DNA of 64,000 nucleotides from the NCBI GenBank assembly GCA_029251375.1, contig JAQXDL010000045.1, forward strand, positions 1-64,000. The letters run 5' to 3'. Made by a program: the position numbers and the translations under genes. The notes beneath the pieces are model-generated. The model had not been told where the DNA came from. It saw nothing but the letters and a program-made list of their open reading frames with translations, and did not search any database. Positions 25,721 to 34,443 of this stretch are shown one piece after another. Each line of letters opens with the position of its first letter. The stretch's first letter is position 1. Source of the DNA: Pseudomonadales bacterium (GTDB lineage: Bacteria; Pseudomonadota; Gammaproteobacteria; Pseudomonadales; Azotimanducaceae).

Positions 25721-26641
25721 ATGCAAGACAATATGATTCAGAAGATACCCTTTGGAAATACAGGCCATTTAAGCACGCGGATAATATTTGGCGCGGCTGC
25801 TTTAGGAGGCATGCGACAGGAGAAAGCTGACTCGGTGCTCGAAATGATCACGAAACGAGGTTTGAATCATTTTGATTGTGCGGCCAGTTATGGCGACGCT
25901 GAACTGAGATTAGCGCCGTACCTGCAGGATCATCGTAGTGATGTTTTCCTCGCGACCAAAACAGGCGACAGGACGCGGGATCTGGCATGGAAAAGTATTG
26001 AGAACTCTTTGCAGAGAATGCAGATTGATCAAATAGACCTTATACAATTGCATAACCTCACGCACGACGAAGACTGGGATGTCGCAATGGGCGAGCAGGG
26101 TGCTTTAAAAGCTGCGATCGAAGCGAAAGAACAGGGTTTGGTGAAGTTTATTGGTGTCACAGGTCATGGCACTAGAACCGCTGAAATGCATTTAAAAAGT
26201 ATGGGCTCATTTGAATTTGACTCTGTCCTACTACCTTACAGTTATGCGTCTCTGCTCGACGATCAATATGCAAAAGAATTTGAAACCCTTTATGAATTGT
26301 CGAAACAAAAGGGCTTTGCGATCCAGACAATCAAGTCGATTGCCAAACGTCGCTGGCGTGACGAAGATAGCAGTCCTAAATTTAGTTGGTATGAGCCCTT
26401 ACGGGACAAAGATGCCATCGCGAGAGCTGTGCAGCTGGTGTTTAGTCGTCCAGGTTTATTTCTAAACTCTTCGAGTGATGCCACCTTATTGCCGCTGATT
26501 TTAGATGCCGCCGAGCAATGCAGTGATGAGGAAATGGGCTTGGCTGAACGAGACAGTTTGCTGGCAGAAATTGCAAACGATGTTGACGCCAACGATATTG
26601 AACCCTTGTTCACCCGTGGTGTACAAGATGACGTTGTTTAA
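25721..26641 (+). CDS. Aldo/keto reductase family protein
   Basis: The 306-residue protein has the AKR TIM-barrel pattern: IIFGAAALGGM (21-31), HFDCAASYGDAE (48-59, with D50 and Y55 equivalents), LATKTGDR (catalytic Lys), and IQLHNLTHDEDW (His). The NADP(H)-binding end is less clear (RPGLFLNSSSDATLLP). GAGGAAATATCT precedes the ATG. It is convergent with the larB end of the lar operon, whose first gene is another AKR; any joint role is inference. Confidence 0.88.
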   Translation: MQDNMIQKIPFGNTGHLSTRIIFGAAALGGMRQEKADSVLEMITKRGLNHFDCAASYGDAELRLAPYLQDHRSDVFLATKTGDRTRDLAWKSIENSLQRMQIDQIDLIQLHNLTHDEDWDVAMGEQGALKAAIEAKEQGLVKFIGVTGHGTRTAEMHLKSMGSFEFDSVLLPYSYASLLDDQYAKEFETLYELSKQKGFAIQTIKSIAKRRWRDEDSSPKFSWYEPLRDKDAIARAVQLVFSRPGLFLNSSSDATLLPLILDAAEQCSDEEMGLAERDSLLAEIANDVDANDIEPLFTRGVQDDVV

Positions 26642-26721
26642 AGGATATTGTTAAATGAAGTTGTTTAAATGAACTGGTTAAATTTCGCTATTCTCTGGAG
26701 TGTCTCAGGTAAGCAGGCGTA

Positions 26722-27417
26722 TTAGCGTCGGTTTATTTGGTTAAGGATACGCAGTGCTGCGCAGGCAGCCCCATAGCCATTGTCGATATTCACAACGGTT
26801 AGACCTGGTGCACAACTAACAAGCAATGATTGCAGTGCTGTTTCTCCACCCTTAACCATGCCGTAGCCGACACTCGTTGGCACGGCGATGATAGCTGAGC
26901 CAATGAGACCGCCAAGTACCGTCGGTAGCGCAGCATCCATACCAGCGATACAGATGACCACCTTGCGTGTTTTGATCTCTTCGACACGGTCCATCAGACG
27001 CCATAGACCTGCCACCCCGACGTCGTTGATGGTCAGTAGCGGTTGTCCGTAGTACTCAAGTGTTCGAACCAACTCACGTGCCACAGGCAAATCAGATGTG
27101 CCGCCGGTTATGACCGCTATATCATCAGCCGTGGCGTTAGGTGAACTTTTAAGTAATTCAGCTTGGCTAATTGATGTACGCGAGATGGGGTCGTAATCGA
27201 GTAGCCCAGGATACCGTGCTTCGATCGCTAGCCATGCGTCTTGCGCGAGCCGGGTAAACAGCATCGGCTTTTCATTCGCATGCAGTCGATCAGCAATGGA
27301 AAGCAGTTGATCAACAGACTTGCCCTCACAGAAGATTGCCTCCGCGAGGCCGGTTCTATTTTCACGGTTTAGATCTAATAAAATTTCTGATTCAATATCC
27401 CGAGTATGACTAGTCAA
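26722..27417 (-). CDS. larB: Pyridinium-3,5-biscarboxylate mononucleotide synthase LarB
   Basis: LarB carboxylates nicotinic acid adenine dinucleotide in the first step of nickel-pincer nucleotide synthesis. I place the start at TTG 27417 (LTSHTRDIESEIL), 10 nt after GGAG and overlapping larE by 8 nt; a longer frame to 27465 would overlap more. The 231-residue protein contains AVITGGTSDLPVARE (PurE-like), VICIAGMDAALPTVLGG, VPTSVGYG and the C-terminal NIDNGYGAACAALRIL, all typical. It is the last gene of the operon, and no larA is adjacent. Confidence 0.92.
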   Translation of the reverse strand: MTSHTRDIESEILLDLNRENRTGLAEAIFCEGKSVDQLLSIADRLHANEKPMLFTRLAQDAWLAIEARYPGLLDYDPISRTSISQAELLKSSPNATADDIAVITGGTSDLPVARELVRTLEYYGQPLLTINDVGVAGLWRLMDRVEEIKTRKVVICIAGMDAALPTVLGGLIGSAIIAVPTSVGYGMVKGGETALQSLLVSCAPGLTVVNIDNGYGAACAALRILNQINRR

Positions 27418-28237
27418 TGCTGAGTGTCTCCACAAGAAAAGCGCTGCCGCGTTGATAGGGCTCAATGGTTATCGAGGCTGCGTAGCTGGAAAAACCTTTT
27501 TCACCAAACTGTTCAGCAACAATTCGGGTTGCCTCAAGTGCATAATCAGCAGTCGAGCTGACGGTTTCATTTGTTTCAATTTCGATGGCCACACCGTTTT
27601 TGCGAATCCGACAACGCACGCCCTTTAGGGGCAAATAAAGCTGAAGAGTTTCCCATAGGGTTTCTTCAACCTGATTGATAACCGGTAGAAGCTCAGCGTT
27701 GATTGATATGCCTGTTTCTATGCGACTAGATAAACACGGTGATGCAGGTAAATCATGTAGGTCATCGAGCTGCAGGTGTTTAGCGATTTGACGCAACGTA
27801 TTTTTGTCGATGTTGGTCTCAACATAAGGATGCTTGACCTGATGTTCACTGGCGGCGGTGAGACCTGGGCGATAGTCACCAAGGTCATCCATATTGGTTC
27901 CTGACAAAACCAGATGCGTAGTGTGATTGGTCACCCCGTCATACAGGTTTGTTTTACAAAAATAGCAACGGTTTGCTGGGTTAGCGAGATACTCAGGATC
28001 GTTGATTTCTCCGGCATCAATTATGTTTAGGTTCCAGCCTTCCTGTTCTGCATATTGACGAACTCTTGTGGTTGCTTGATTAGGTACTGCTGGGGATATC
28101 GCATGATAGATATGCGTTGCCGGATTAGCGCGATGCGCGACGACAGCTAATGTCATGCTGTCGACACCACCACTCACGGCGACGGCAACAGGGCCGAGAT
28201 TCGCGAGATAGTCCTGAAGCTGTTCAAGTTTTTTCAT
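27410..28237 (-). CDS. larE: ATP-dependent sacrificial sulfur transferase LarE
   Basis: LarE converts the two carboxylates of the LarB product to thiocarboxylates. The 275-residue protein has the PP-loop AVSGGVDSMTL (20-30), CYFCK (91-95), LSGTNMDDLGDYRPG (111-125) and SPCLSSR (166-172). C168 corresponds to the Cys of single-use LarE enzymes, such as Cys176 of Lactobacillus plantarum, which donate their own sulfur. ATG overlaps the larC stop by 4 nt (ATGA), a translational coupling arrangement. Confidence 0.95.
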   Translation of the reverse strand: MKKLEQLQDYLANLGPVAVAVSGGVDSMTLAVVAHRANPATHIYHAISPAVPNQATTRVRQYAEQEGWNLNIIDAGEINDPEYLANPANRCYFCKTNLYDGVTNHTTHLVLSGTNMDDLGDYRPGLTAASEHQVKHPYVETNIDKNTLRQIAKHLQLDDLHDLPASPCLSSRIETGISINAELLPVINQVEETLWETLQLYLPLKGVRCRIRKNGVAIEIETNETVSSTADYALEATRIVAEQFGEKGFSSYAASITIEPYQRGSAFLVETLSID

Positions 28238-29457
28238 TCTTCGCTCTGTTCCTGCGCTTGACGTTCAATCGATTGGCGCAGTTTACGTTGTTCTTGGAGT
28301 GTCTGCATGTCTCGCAAATCATCCATCTCCGCTTTGACGGTATCGCCTCCCGGGCGCTGCGCTATTTTTGATTTATAAAGAGTGTCCGAAACGGTAGTTT
28401 CAATCTGTCGGCGATGAAGAATTGCCCGCTTGGTTTCAGTCTGTCTGATACCGAGTGTTGTTGTTAATTTAAAACATAACTGCAGGATTGAGTCGGTCTT
28501 GTCTGGCTGACACAACACTCTCAAACTCGTTGCCATTCGATTCTTCTTGCCTGTCACCGAGTATTGTAGAACATCGATAACAGCGGTATCTCGCTGAAGT
28601 GTATCGACGCAGTGGGCAATTTCTTCGGGCGTTTGGTCGTCCAATTCAAATGCCAACATCTGGATGGTGTCGGTTGTCCAACCGATTGAGTCTTGATCGG
28701 CCGCCGCAGGTTGCGCAGCATCAAAGTGGAGTAGCCGCAGCACATTGGATATGCCTGAGAATTTCTTCGTGCCAAACCCAAAACCTTGATTAATAAGGTT
28801 ACCTTTATCTTCTTGCGGGTATTTATGCGGCTCTACGTCCGGTGACAAGTACTTTAAAATTGCCGCACCCGTCGGTGTGATGCGCTCGCCGCTGATGCCA
28901 TCATCGACGAAACGAAAATCTTTCAATATCAGTGCAGTTGCCGGTGCTGGTATTGGTAACATCCCGTGTGCTGTTTTGACTTGGCCACCGCCTAGGGGCA
29001 AATCAGAAATACTGGTGCTATTAATGTTCGATTGCGCAATTAAAAAGCTGGCACAAATCACATCTGCAATCGAATCCCATGCGCCAACTTCATGGAAGGC
29101 GACGGACTCTATGGTCTTGTCATGTATTTGTGCCTCGGCAACAGCAATGATGCGGAAGATCTCTAAACTAATTTTTTTAGTTTCATCGTCAAGATTTGAT
29201 TCGGAAATAATACGCTGAATTTCACTATAGTGTCGATGATGATGGCCTGTGGCGTCTTTTTCAGCATGTACGTTAAAGAGAGTGCCTGAAAGTGTGCCGT
29301 CATTAAAAGGACCGTATTTGAGGCTGACGAGATCGGGGAAGCCAGCAAGCTCGATTTGTCCCGCAAGCAAGTCGCCGTAATTGGGGAATAGGTCCAACAT
29401 GGCACTAATAAACATGTCACCGGAGATGCCGCCAACTAAATCAAGATGTAGATGCAT
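28234..29457 (-). CDS. larC: Nickel-insertion protein LarC
   Basis: LarC is the CTP-dependent cyclometallase that inserts nickel into the pincer nucleotide. ATG 29457 gives 407 residues, beginning MHLHLDLVGGISGDMF as in the family; an in-frame start at 29490 would overlap the upstream gene. Features: histidine-rich GHHHRHYSEI (71-80), HEVGAWDSIAD (122-132), GERITPTGAAILKYL, and a C-terminal LarC2-type domain (MLAFELDDQTPEEIAHCVD). Here both halves are one uninterrupted frame, unlike Lactobacillus plantarum where larC is split by a frameshift. It begins 2 nt after the AKR stop. Confidence 0.95.
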   Translation of the reverse strand: MHLHLDLVGGISGDMFISAMLDLFPNYGDLLAGQIELAGFPDLVSLKYGPFNDGTLSGTLFNVHAEKDATGHHHRHYSEIQRIISESNLDDETKKISLEIFRIIAVAEAQIHDKTIESVAFHEVGAWDSIADVICASFLIAQSNINSTSISDLPLGGGQVKTAHGMLPIPAPATALILKDFRFVDDGISGERITPTGAAILKYLSPDVEPHKYPQEDKGNLINQGFGFGTKKFSGISNVLRLLHFDAAQPAAADQDSIGWTTDTIQMLAFELDDQTPEEIAHCVDTLQRDTAVIDVLQYSVTGKKNRMATSLRVLCQPDKTDSILQLCFKLTTTLGIRQTETKRAILHRRQIETTVSDTLYKSKIAQRPGGDTVKAEMDDLRDMQTLQEQRKLRQSIERQAQEQSEE

Positions 29458-29459
29458 CG

Positions 29460-30719
29460 TTAGCTCAACATTAAATGGGTGGGGCCGCACAGTTGGGCGA
29501 TGTTAATCCCATGGGTGCAAGCATCTCTGCAGGGAGCGCCATCGCAGGACAGGCAAGCGTTAGCAGATTCTTCAAGAGCTGCATACTCGGTTTGAGCAAA
29601 TTCAAGATTACCGTAGTCCGTTGCGTACATTCGCGTTCTGAGAACATCAGCAATAGGCACGTTATATGGGCAAGCGCCATCGCAATCGTTACAGGCGTGT
29701 CGACAATAGGTCATATCAGTATTGCGTGCATATTGTTCGAGAAGCTTGAAATCCGCATCGCTGACCTGACGCTCGCCAGATGCCGAAACGAATTCATCGA
29801 TCTTATCTTTGCTGGTCATGGATATGATCGTTGCGTCAACATTATCGTTTGAGAGCGCCCATTTAAAAGCGGCTTGTGAATAGGTTGCACCGTCTTTTTC
29901 GAATACACGCATATCGTTTAAACGTGCGCCGCGCAGTACTTTCATCGCAATAACGCCGACATCTTTCGTTTTTGCCTTCGCCATGATGCGTGGTAACTCT
30001 GGCTGATTGGCGACCCAATCAAATGACTTTACAAATCGTTCATAGAAAGAAGGGTCTTGACCGAAGTTGTGACCGAGTAAAAGCACATCAACCAAATCGT
30101 TATCAAGCGCGTAGTCGCAACACTCCACGAGGTTGCCAGCGTGTCCAGAGATACCTGTATAGCTAATCTTGCCTTGCGCTTTGGCCTTTGCGGCGAATTC
30201 AAACCACTCTTCATTTTGGAGGCGACTGATGTCGTTGACCGCGTGATTGAAAAATATTTCGACGTGATCAGTTTGCAACCGTGTCAAACTTTCCTCGAGG
30301 GACTGCATCATGGCGCGCTGGTTTGTTAAATCACCTGCATGCATTTTGGTGGCTATATAGACTTGATCACGCCGACCTTTCAAGGCGTTGCCAAGCACGA
30401 TTTCTGATTGCTGTTTTGAGTAACTTTCCGCTGTATCAAAGTAATTCACACCTCGAGCCAACGCGTGTTCAACGAGATGTTCTTCACCGGGATTTAGCTG
30501 ACTTGAACCGAAGGAAATATCTGAAATTTTCAGCTCCGTTCGACCCAAACGTACATATTGTTCGATTCTGGGTGGATTGGAGAGACTGTCAGCCGCTTGC
30601 GAAAGAGAAGATGCGGTTTCTGAATCAGAAGCGATAGTGCCATTAAGTGGCAGGCCTGAGGCGATGCCGGTGACGGCGCCGATTTTCAAAAAGGATCTGC
30701 GATCGATGGGTTTTTTCAT
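29460..30719 (-). CDS. Tat-exported aldo/keto reductase with C-terminal Fe-S domain
   Basis: The 419-residue protein starts with a twin-arginine signal (DRRSFLKIG, R7-R8), then an AKR barrel (SFGSSQLNPGEEHLVEHALA, NYFDTAESYSKQ, IATKMHAG, FFNHAVND). Near the C-terminus are two four-Cys clusters, C339/343/346/350 and C389/392/397/401, fitting [4Fe-4S] ligation as in AKRs with ferredoxin-like tails. It is first in the operon with larC, larE and larB (2-nt spacing to larC), suggesting a periplasmic redox enzyme whose expression is tied to nickel-pincer cofactor synthesis. Its substrate and any cofactor need are unknown. Confidence 0.88.
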   Translation of the reverse strand: MKKPIDRRSFLKIGAVTGIASGLPLNGTIASDSETASSLSQAADSLSNPPRIEQYVRLGRTELKISDISFGSSQLNPGEEHLVEHALARGVNYFDTAESYSKQQSEIVLGNALKGRRDQVYIATKMHAGDLTNQRAMMQSLEESLTRLQTDHVEIFFNHAVNDISRLQNEEWFEFAAKAKAQGKISYTGISGHAGNLVECCDYALDNDLVDVLLLGHNFGQDPSFYERFVKSFDWVANQPELPRIMAKAKTKDVGVIAMKVLRGARLNDMRVFEKDGATYSQAAFKWALSNDNVDATIISMTSKDKIDEFVSASGERQVSDADFKLLEQYARNTDMTYCRHACNDCDGACPYNVPIADVLRTRMYATDYGNLEFAQTEYAALEESANACLSCDGAPCRDACTHGINIAQLCGPTHLMLS

Positions 30720-30865
30720 GGCAATCTCCGAGGCGTTCCAGATGGTTCGGTAGGAGCAAATCTAGCCTAACAAGCGTGGTGTGTAAAACAAATTAAATCT
30801 AACAAAAAGTCGGCCAGATCAGCTTACGTCTGGTTGTTTGAATTCGAGACGATTGTTCTGGTCGC

Positions 30866-30900
30866 TTTGCCACCCCGGTCAACTCTTCACCGGAGTGAGC
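30866..30900. terminator. Weak hairpin downstream of the CoA-transferase gene
   Basis: CACCCCGG (30871-30878) can pair imperfectly with CCGGAGTG (30890-30897) just past the end of the minus-strand CoA-transferase gene. There is no clear T-run, so termination is only a possibility. Confidence 0.25.
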
Positions 30901-30913
30901 AAGCGCTCTGATG

Positions 30914-32134
30914 CTAAGTCTGAGAGATGATGTTGTCATCTTTGAGTTTAACGATTGTTTCATTCTCGACACCAAAGTCAGCGAGAACCTTGTCTGTGTG
31001 CTCGCCTAATTTTGGTGAACGCGCTCTTGGTCCTACCGAGGTGTTTCTAAAGCGCATCGGGATATTGACGGTACGATACTCGCCTAGAGTTTCATGTTGC
31101 AGAGTAGGGAAGAGTCCGATGTCCTTCGCTTGATTATCCTGTGGAACTTCGTGCAAACCGAGTACCGGTCCCCAGATCAAGCCCGCGGCATCAAATATGA
31201 CGCCCCATTCGTCCCGGGTTTTTTCCGATAGAGCTTCATCTACCATCGGCACAAGTGTGTGCATGAGCCGAAATCGACTGCGTACATCGACAAAACGTTC
31301 ATCCTCTATCCAAGCCTCTCGGTTTATGGCTTTACAAAATTTAGGCCATGCTGAAACCTCTGGCATGTTAAATACAACCCATTTTCCATCACCGCAGGGA
31401 TAGCGGTTGGCGGTTGGTAGAAACAGTTGCTCTCTTGATCGTTGTCTAACTGGCGCGTGATCCATAGCCGTGACGGCGTAGTCCGTTGCCTGAGTCCAAA
31501 CAGCAGTCTCGTACAGCGAAGTTTCCACCACTTGTCCCTCGCCTGTTTTCTCCGCAAGCCTTAGTGCCGCAAGGATCGCTGCTAATAATGCCAGTCCTGT
31601 GGTGTGATCGCCCTGAGCCGGTCTTGCCATCGGCACAATGCCATCCTGACCTTCTCTCATTGAGTCATACAAACCGGAACGACCAAAGAAAGCCGTTACG
31701 TCATAACCGGGACGCCAAGCGTCTGATCCTTCGGTGCCGTATCCGGTTAACGTGGCATGCACAATTTTTGGATTGAACGATAGGATTGTGTCAGGGTCTA
31801 GTTTGTATTTTTCCTGGCGCACCGCTAGCAGATTACATAAAAAGATGTCGGCGCTTTCACATAACTTTTGAACCACAGCGACGCCATCAGGGCTAGTGAG
31901 GTCTATACAAATAGATTCTTTACCTCGATTGTCTACATCAAATTGAAAGTCATAAGCTTTCATGGCTTCATCTTCGATTTTGGGTGATCGGCCAGTATCA
32001 CGCATTGGGTCGCCAGTTAAGGGCTCAACCTTAATTACCCGTGCTCCTAAATCCGCCATAATCGCGCCTGCACTTGGTGCAGCCATCCAATTGTCAATTT
32101 CTATCACTGTAATTCCGTCTAACGGTGCTGACAC
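30914..32134 (-). CDS. CaiB/BaiF family CoA-transferase
   Basis: The 406-residue class III CoA-transferase has the N-terminal GITVIEIDNWMAAPSAGAIM and ADLGARVIKVEPLTGDPMRD, a DVDNRGKESICIDLTSPDG block with the conserved D-N-R-G-K, and PAQGDHTTGLALLAAILAAL. These enzymes move CoA between carboxylic acids. It lies 126 nt downstream of a TauD-type dioxygenase on the same strand, consistent with a small catabolic unit for an acid such as a hydroxylated or branched carboxylate; the substrate is not predictable. Confidence 0.9.
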   Translation of the reverse strand: MSAPLDGITVIEIDNWMAAPSAGAIMADLGARVIKVEPLTGDPMRDTGRSPKIEDEAMKAYDFQFDVDNRGKESICIDLTSPDGVAVVQKLCESADIFLCNLLAVRQEKYKLDPDTILSFNPKIVHATLTGYGTEGSDAWRPGYDVTAFFGRSGLYDSMREGQDGIVPMARPAQGDHTTGLALLAAILAALRLAEKTGEGQVVETSLYETAVWTQATDYAVTAMDHAPVRQRSREQLFLPTANRYPCGDGKWVVFNMPEVSAWPKFCKAINREAWIEDERFVDVRSRFRLMHTLVPMVDEALSEKTRDEWGVIFDAAGLIWGPVLGLHEVPQDNQAKDIGLFPTLQHETLGEYRTVNIPMRFRNTSVGPRARSPKLGEHTDKVLADFGVENETIVKLKDDNIISQT

Positions 32135-32260
32135 AAGTACTCCAATGTAATTTAGTAAGCGTAGGGGTCATGGTACGCAATGCTTTGGCGCTGGTCAGCA
32201 AAAACATGTGCGTGAATATGGGCTAATGCATGGGTCTATCTACTTCATCAATTGCTGATG

Positions 32261-33151
32261 TTAATCCGCATCAATAAGGTTTTTAGATTTTAGGTGCATG
32301 AATAGTTGTCGATCGTGGCGACTGGTCGCGCTGAGTCTGCCAGGACGAACCCATGGCTTCCAGGCAGGTTGATTACCCTGAGGCTTGTCACCCATGATTG
32401 TTACCCGCTGAATGATGCGTTCGCCGACAAAATCATTAAGAACAAAATGTTGGGTACAACGATTGTCCCATATCGCAATGGTACCTTCCGTCCAGCGGTA
32501 CCTAACGGTAAACCGCGGGTTAGCGACCCACTTCGTTAAATAGCCCAACAGGACCTGGCTCTCGGTCGCATTCATCTCGACAATGCGTCGGGTGAAATGT
32601 TCGTTGACGTAAAGCGCCTTTTTGCCCGTCTCCGGGTGTATGCGTACAACGGGATGAATCGCCATTTGGTCCGGTCGATTATGTGGGTGGGCATCGTGCA
32701 GAGCAGATAAACCGTTGCAAAGATCTTGCATAGGCTCTGACAGCTCGTCGTAAGCGGCATATAGACTCGTCCACATGGTGTCACCACCGGTTTCTGGGCA
32801 TTTCACCATATTTAAAATCGACATGAGCGCGGGTTCATCTTGGAAAGTAATGTCGGTATGCCATTCGTCCGCTACGCCGCCGGCGGTAGCCTCAAGTTGG
32901 AACACCTCGGGTGGTAAAACTGACTCGCTTTTTAGATTTGGGTGCCCTTCAAGTTTGCCAAAATTATGACCAAAACTGACATGATTTTCGACGGACATGT
33001 GCTGTGCTGGAAAGAATAGAACCATGTGGTCGAGGAGGAGGGACTTTATGGTATCAATTTCCGCCGCAGTCATTTGAGCTAAATTAAGGCCGGTAACTTC
33101 CGCGCCGATAGATCCAGCAAGCTTCTTTACATCCCATTGTGTTGTCGGCAT
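32261..33151 (-). CDS. TauD/TfdA-type Fe(II)/2-oxoglutarate dioxygenase
   Basis: The 296-residue protein has the facial triad, H98 and D100 in EWHTDITF and a distal His in NRCTQHFVLND, with the 2-oxoglutarate-binding Arg in ERIIQRVTIMG. GAEVTGLNLAQM and HMVLFFPAQ are typical N-terminal blocks, and TMWTSLYAAYDELS and KALYVNEHFTRRI follow. Such enzymes hydroxylate sulfonates, phenoxy acids or other acids. GGAAAAAG before the ATG provides a ribosome-binding site. No sulfonate transporter is adjacent, so taurine itself is not implied. Confidence 0.92.
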   Translation of the reverse strand: MPTTQWDVKKLAGSIGAEVTGLNLAQMTAAEIDTIKSLLLDHMVLFFPAQHMSVENHVSFGHNFGKLEGHPNLKSESVLPPEVFQLEATAGGVADEWHTDITFQDEPALMSILNMVKCPETGGDTMWTSLYAAYDELSEPMQDLCNGLSALHDAHPHNRPDQMAIHPVVRIHPETGKKALYVNEHFTRRIVEMNATESQVLLGYLTKWVANPRFTVRYRWTEGTIAIWDNRCTQHFVLNDFVGERIIQRVTIMGDKPQGNQPAWKPWVRPGRLSATSRHDRQLFMHLKSKNLIDAD

Positions 33152-33357
33152 CGACTTTTTCCTTTATATCAAGGCTGAAGGATAAACGATGTTGATGTAT
33201 TTCTGTAGTATGCATCTCAGAGGTCGTGGCCTATATAGTTTTGATCTCATGCGTTGAAATGAGTGGTTGTTGATCATTGATTGGATGACTCAATATAGGC
33301 AAATATCCGATCATTGGTAACGGATAAATAGTTAACAAATAGTGAGAAGGTAAATTG

Positions 33358-34320
33358 ATGAAATGTATTTGGCTGCAGGCGGGCGAACTTGATTATAAGG
33401 AGTTGCCGAGGCCTCAACCTGCACAAGGTGAGTGTTTACTGGCAATTAAGCAGGCTGGGATTTGTGGTACCGACCGTGAGTTATTGCGCGGCTACTATGA
33501 CTTTAGTGGAATTGCTGGGCATGAATTTGTGGCCACGGTTGAGGCTGGTAGTGCGGCTTGGCTGGGCAAGCGGGTGGTTGCGGACATTAATATTAGTTGT
33601 GAAGTATGTGAGCTTTGTCTACGGGGTTTACAACACCATTGTCCCAGCAGACGAGTCGTTGGTATTAAAGAGCAAACGGGCGCCTTTGCTGAGTATTTGT
33701 GTATACCCGAGAGAAACCTGTTTGAGGTTCCTGATTCGATGTCTGATTATCAGGCAGTTCAGTTAGAACCACTTGCGGCAGCGTTGGAAATACTTGATCA
33801 AATCACCTTGACTGAAACGGACAAGGTCTTGGTGGTCGGTGCCGGTCGACTCGGTCGCATGGTCTGCCGTGTACTAAGAGCGTGTGGGCATAAAGTCAGT
33901 GTGCTGGTGCGAGATAAAGCAAAGGCGGCGAAAGCGCTCCGTGGTATTGAGGTGTTGTCACAAGTCGATTCGGCCTGTCCATTCAATGTTGTGGTCGAAT
34001 GCTCCGGCCATCAAGATGGAATGGCGCTGGCGTTGTCAGCCGTAGAGCCCAGAGGCACCATTGTCGTGAAGAGTACTTATGCGAGTGCCTTGACGATCGA
34101 CATGAGTCAATTAGTTGTCAATGAAGTATCACTTGTTGGATCACGCTGTGGCGATCTTGGCAAGGCGATCCAGTGGATGTTAGATAGTGGCGATGAATTC
34201 GATGCACATCTGAGGGACGGTAAGGTCAGCAACTTTGCGTTGTCAGAATTCGAGCAGGCATTTAACGAAGCAGGTAATCCGAGCCTTGAAAAGGTCGTTT
34301 TTGATCAGTTTGATCGTTAG
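33358..34320 (+). CDS. Zinc-dependent medium-chain alcohol dehydrogenase
   Basis: ATG 33358 follows AGAAGG by 7 nt and gives 320 residues; TTG 33355 adds one. Catalytic zinc ligands are C36 (GICGTDRE) and H55-E56 (GIAGHEFV), with a third in VQLEPLAAALE (Glu). Four structural-zinc Cys are present, C81, C84, C87 and C95. The NAD(P) loop VVGAGRLGRMV follows, then VVECSGHQDGM. It resembles the threonine dehydrogenase/glucose dehydrogenase branch of MDR enzymes. It is a single-gene unit. Confidence 0.9.
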   Translation: MKCIWLQAGELDYKELPRPQPAQGECLLAIKQAGICGTDRELLRGYYDFSGIAGHEFVATVEAGSAAWLGKRVVADINISCEVCELCLRGLQHHCPSRRVVGIKEQTGAFAEYLCIPERNLFEVPDSMSDYQAVQLEPLAAALEILDQITLTETDKVLVVGAGRLGRMVCRVLRACGHKVSVLVRDKAKAAKALRGIEVLSQVDSACPFNVVVECSGHQDGMALALSAVEPRGTIVVKSTYASALTIDMSQLVVNEVSLVGSRCGDLGKAIQWMLDSGDEFDAHLRDGKVSNFALSEFEQAFNEAGNPSLEKVVFDQFDR

Positions 34321-34443
34321 CGGGTCCTTGCGGTGTGAACGCGCTAGCCATTATCCGCTTTGCGATGAAAACCTATTGTCCAACTGATGGATAAGTACAG
34401 CGACGTAAGTGCCTGTAGAATAAATCACTGACGATCAACGTGA

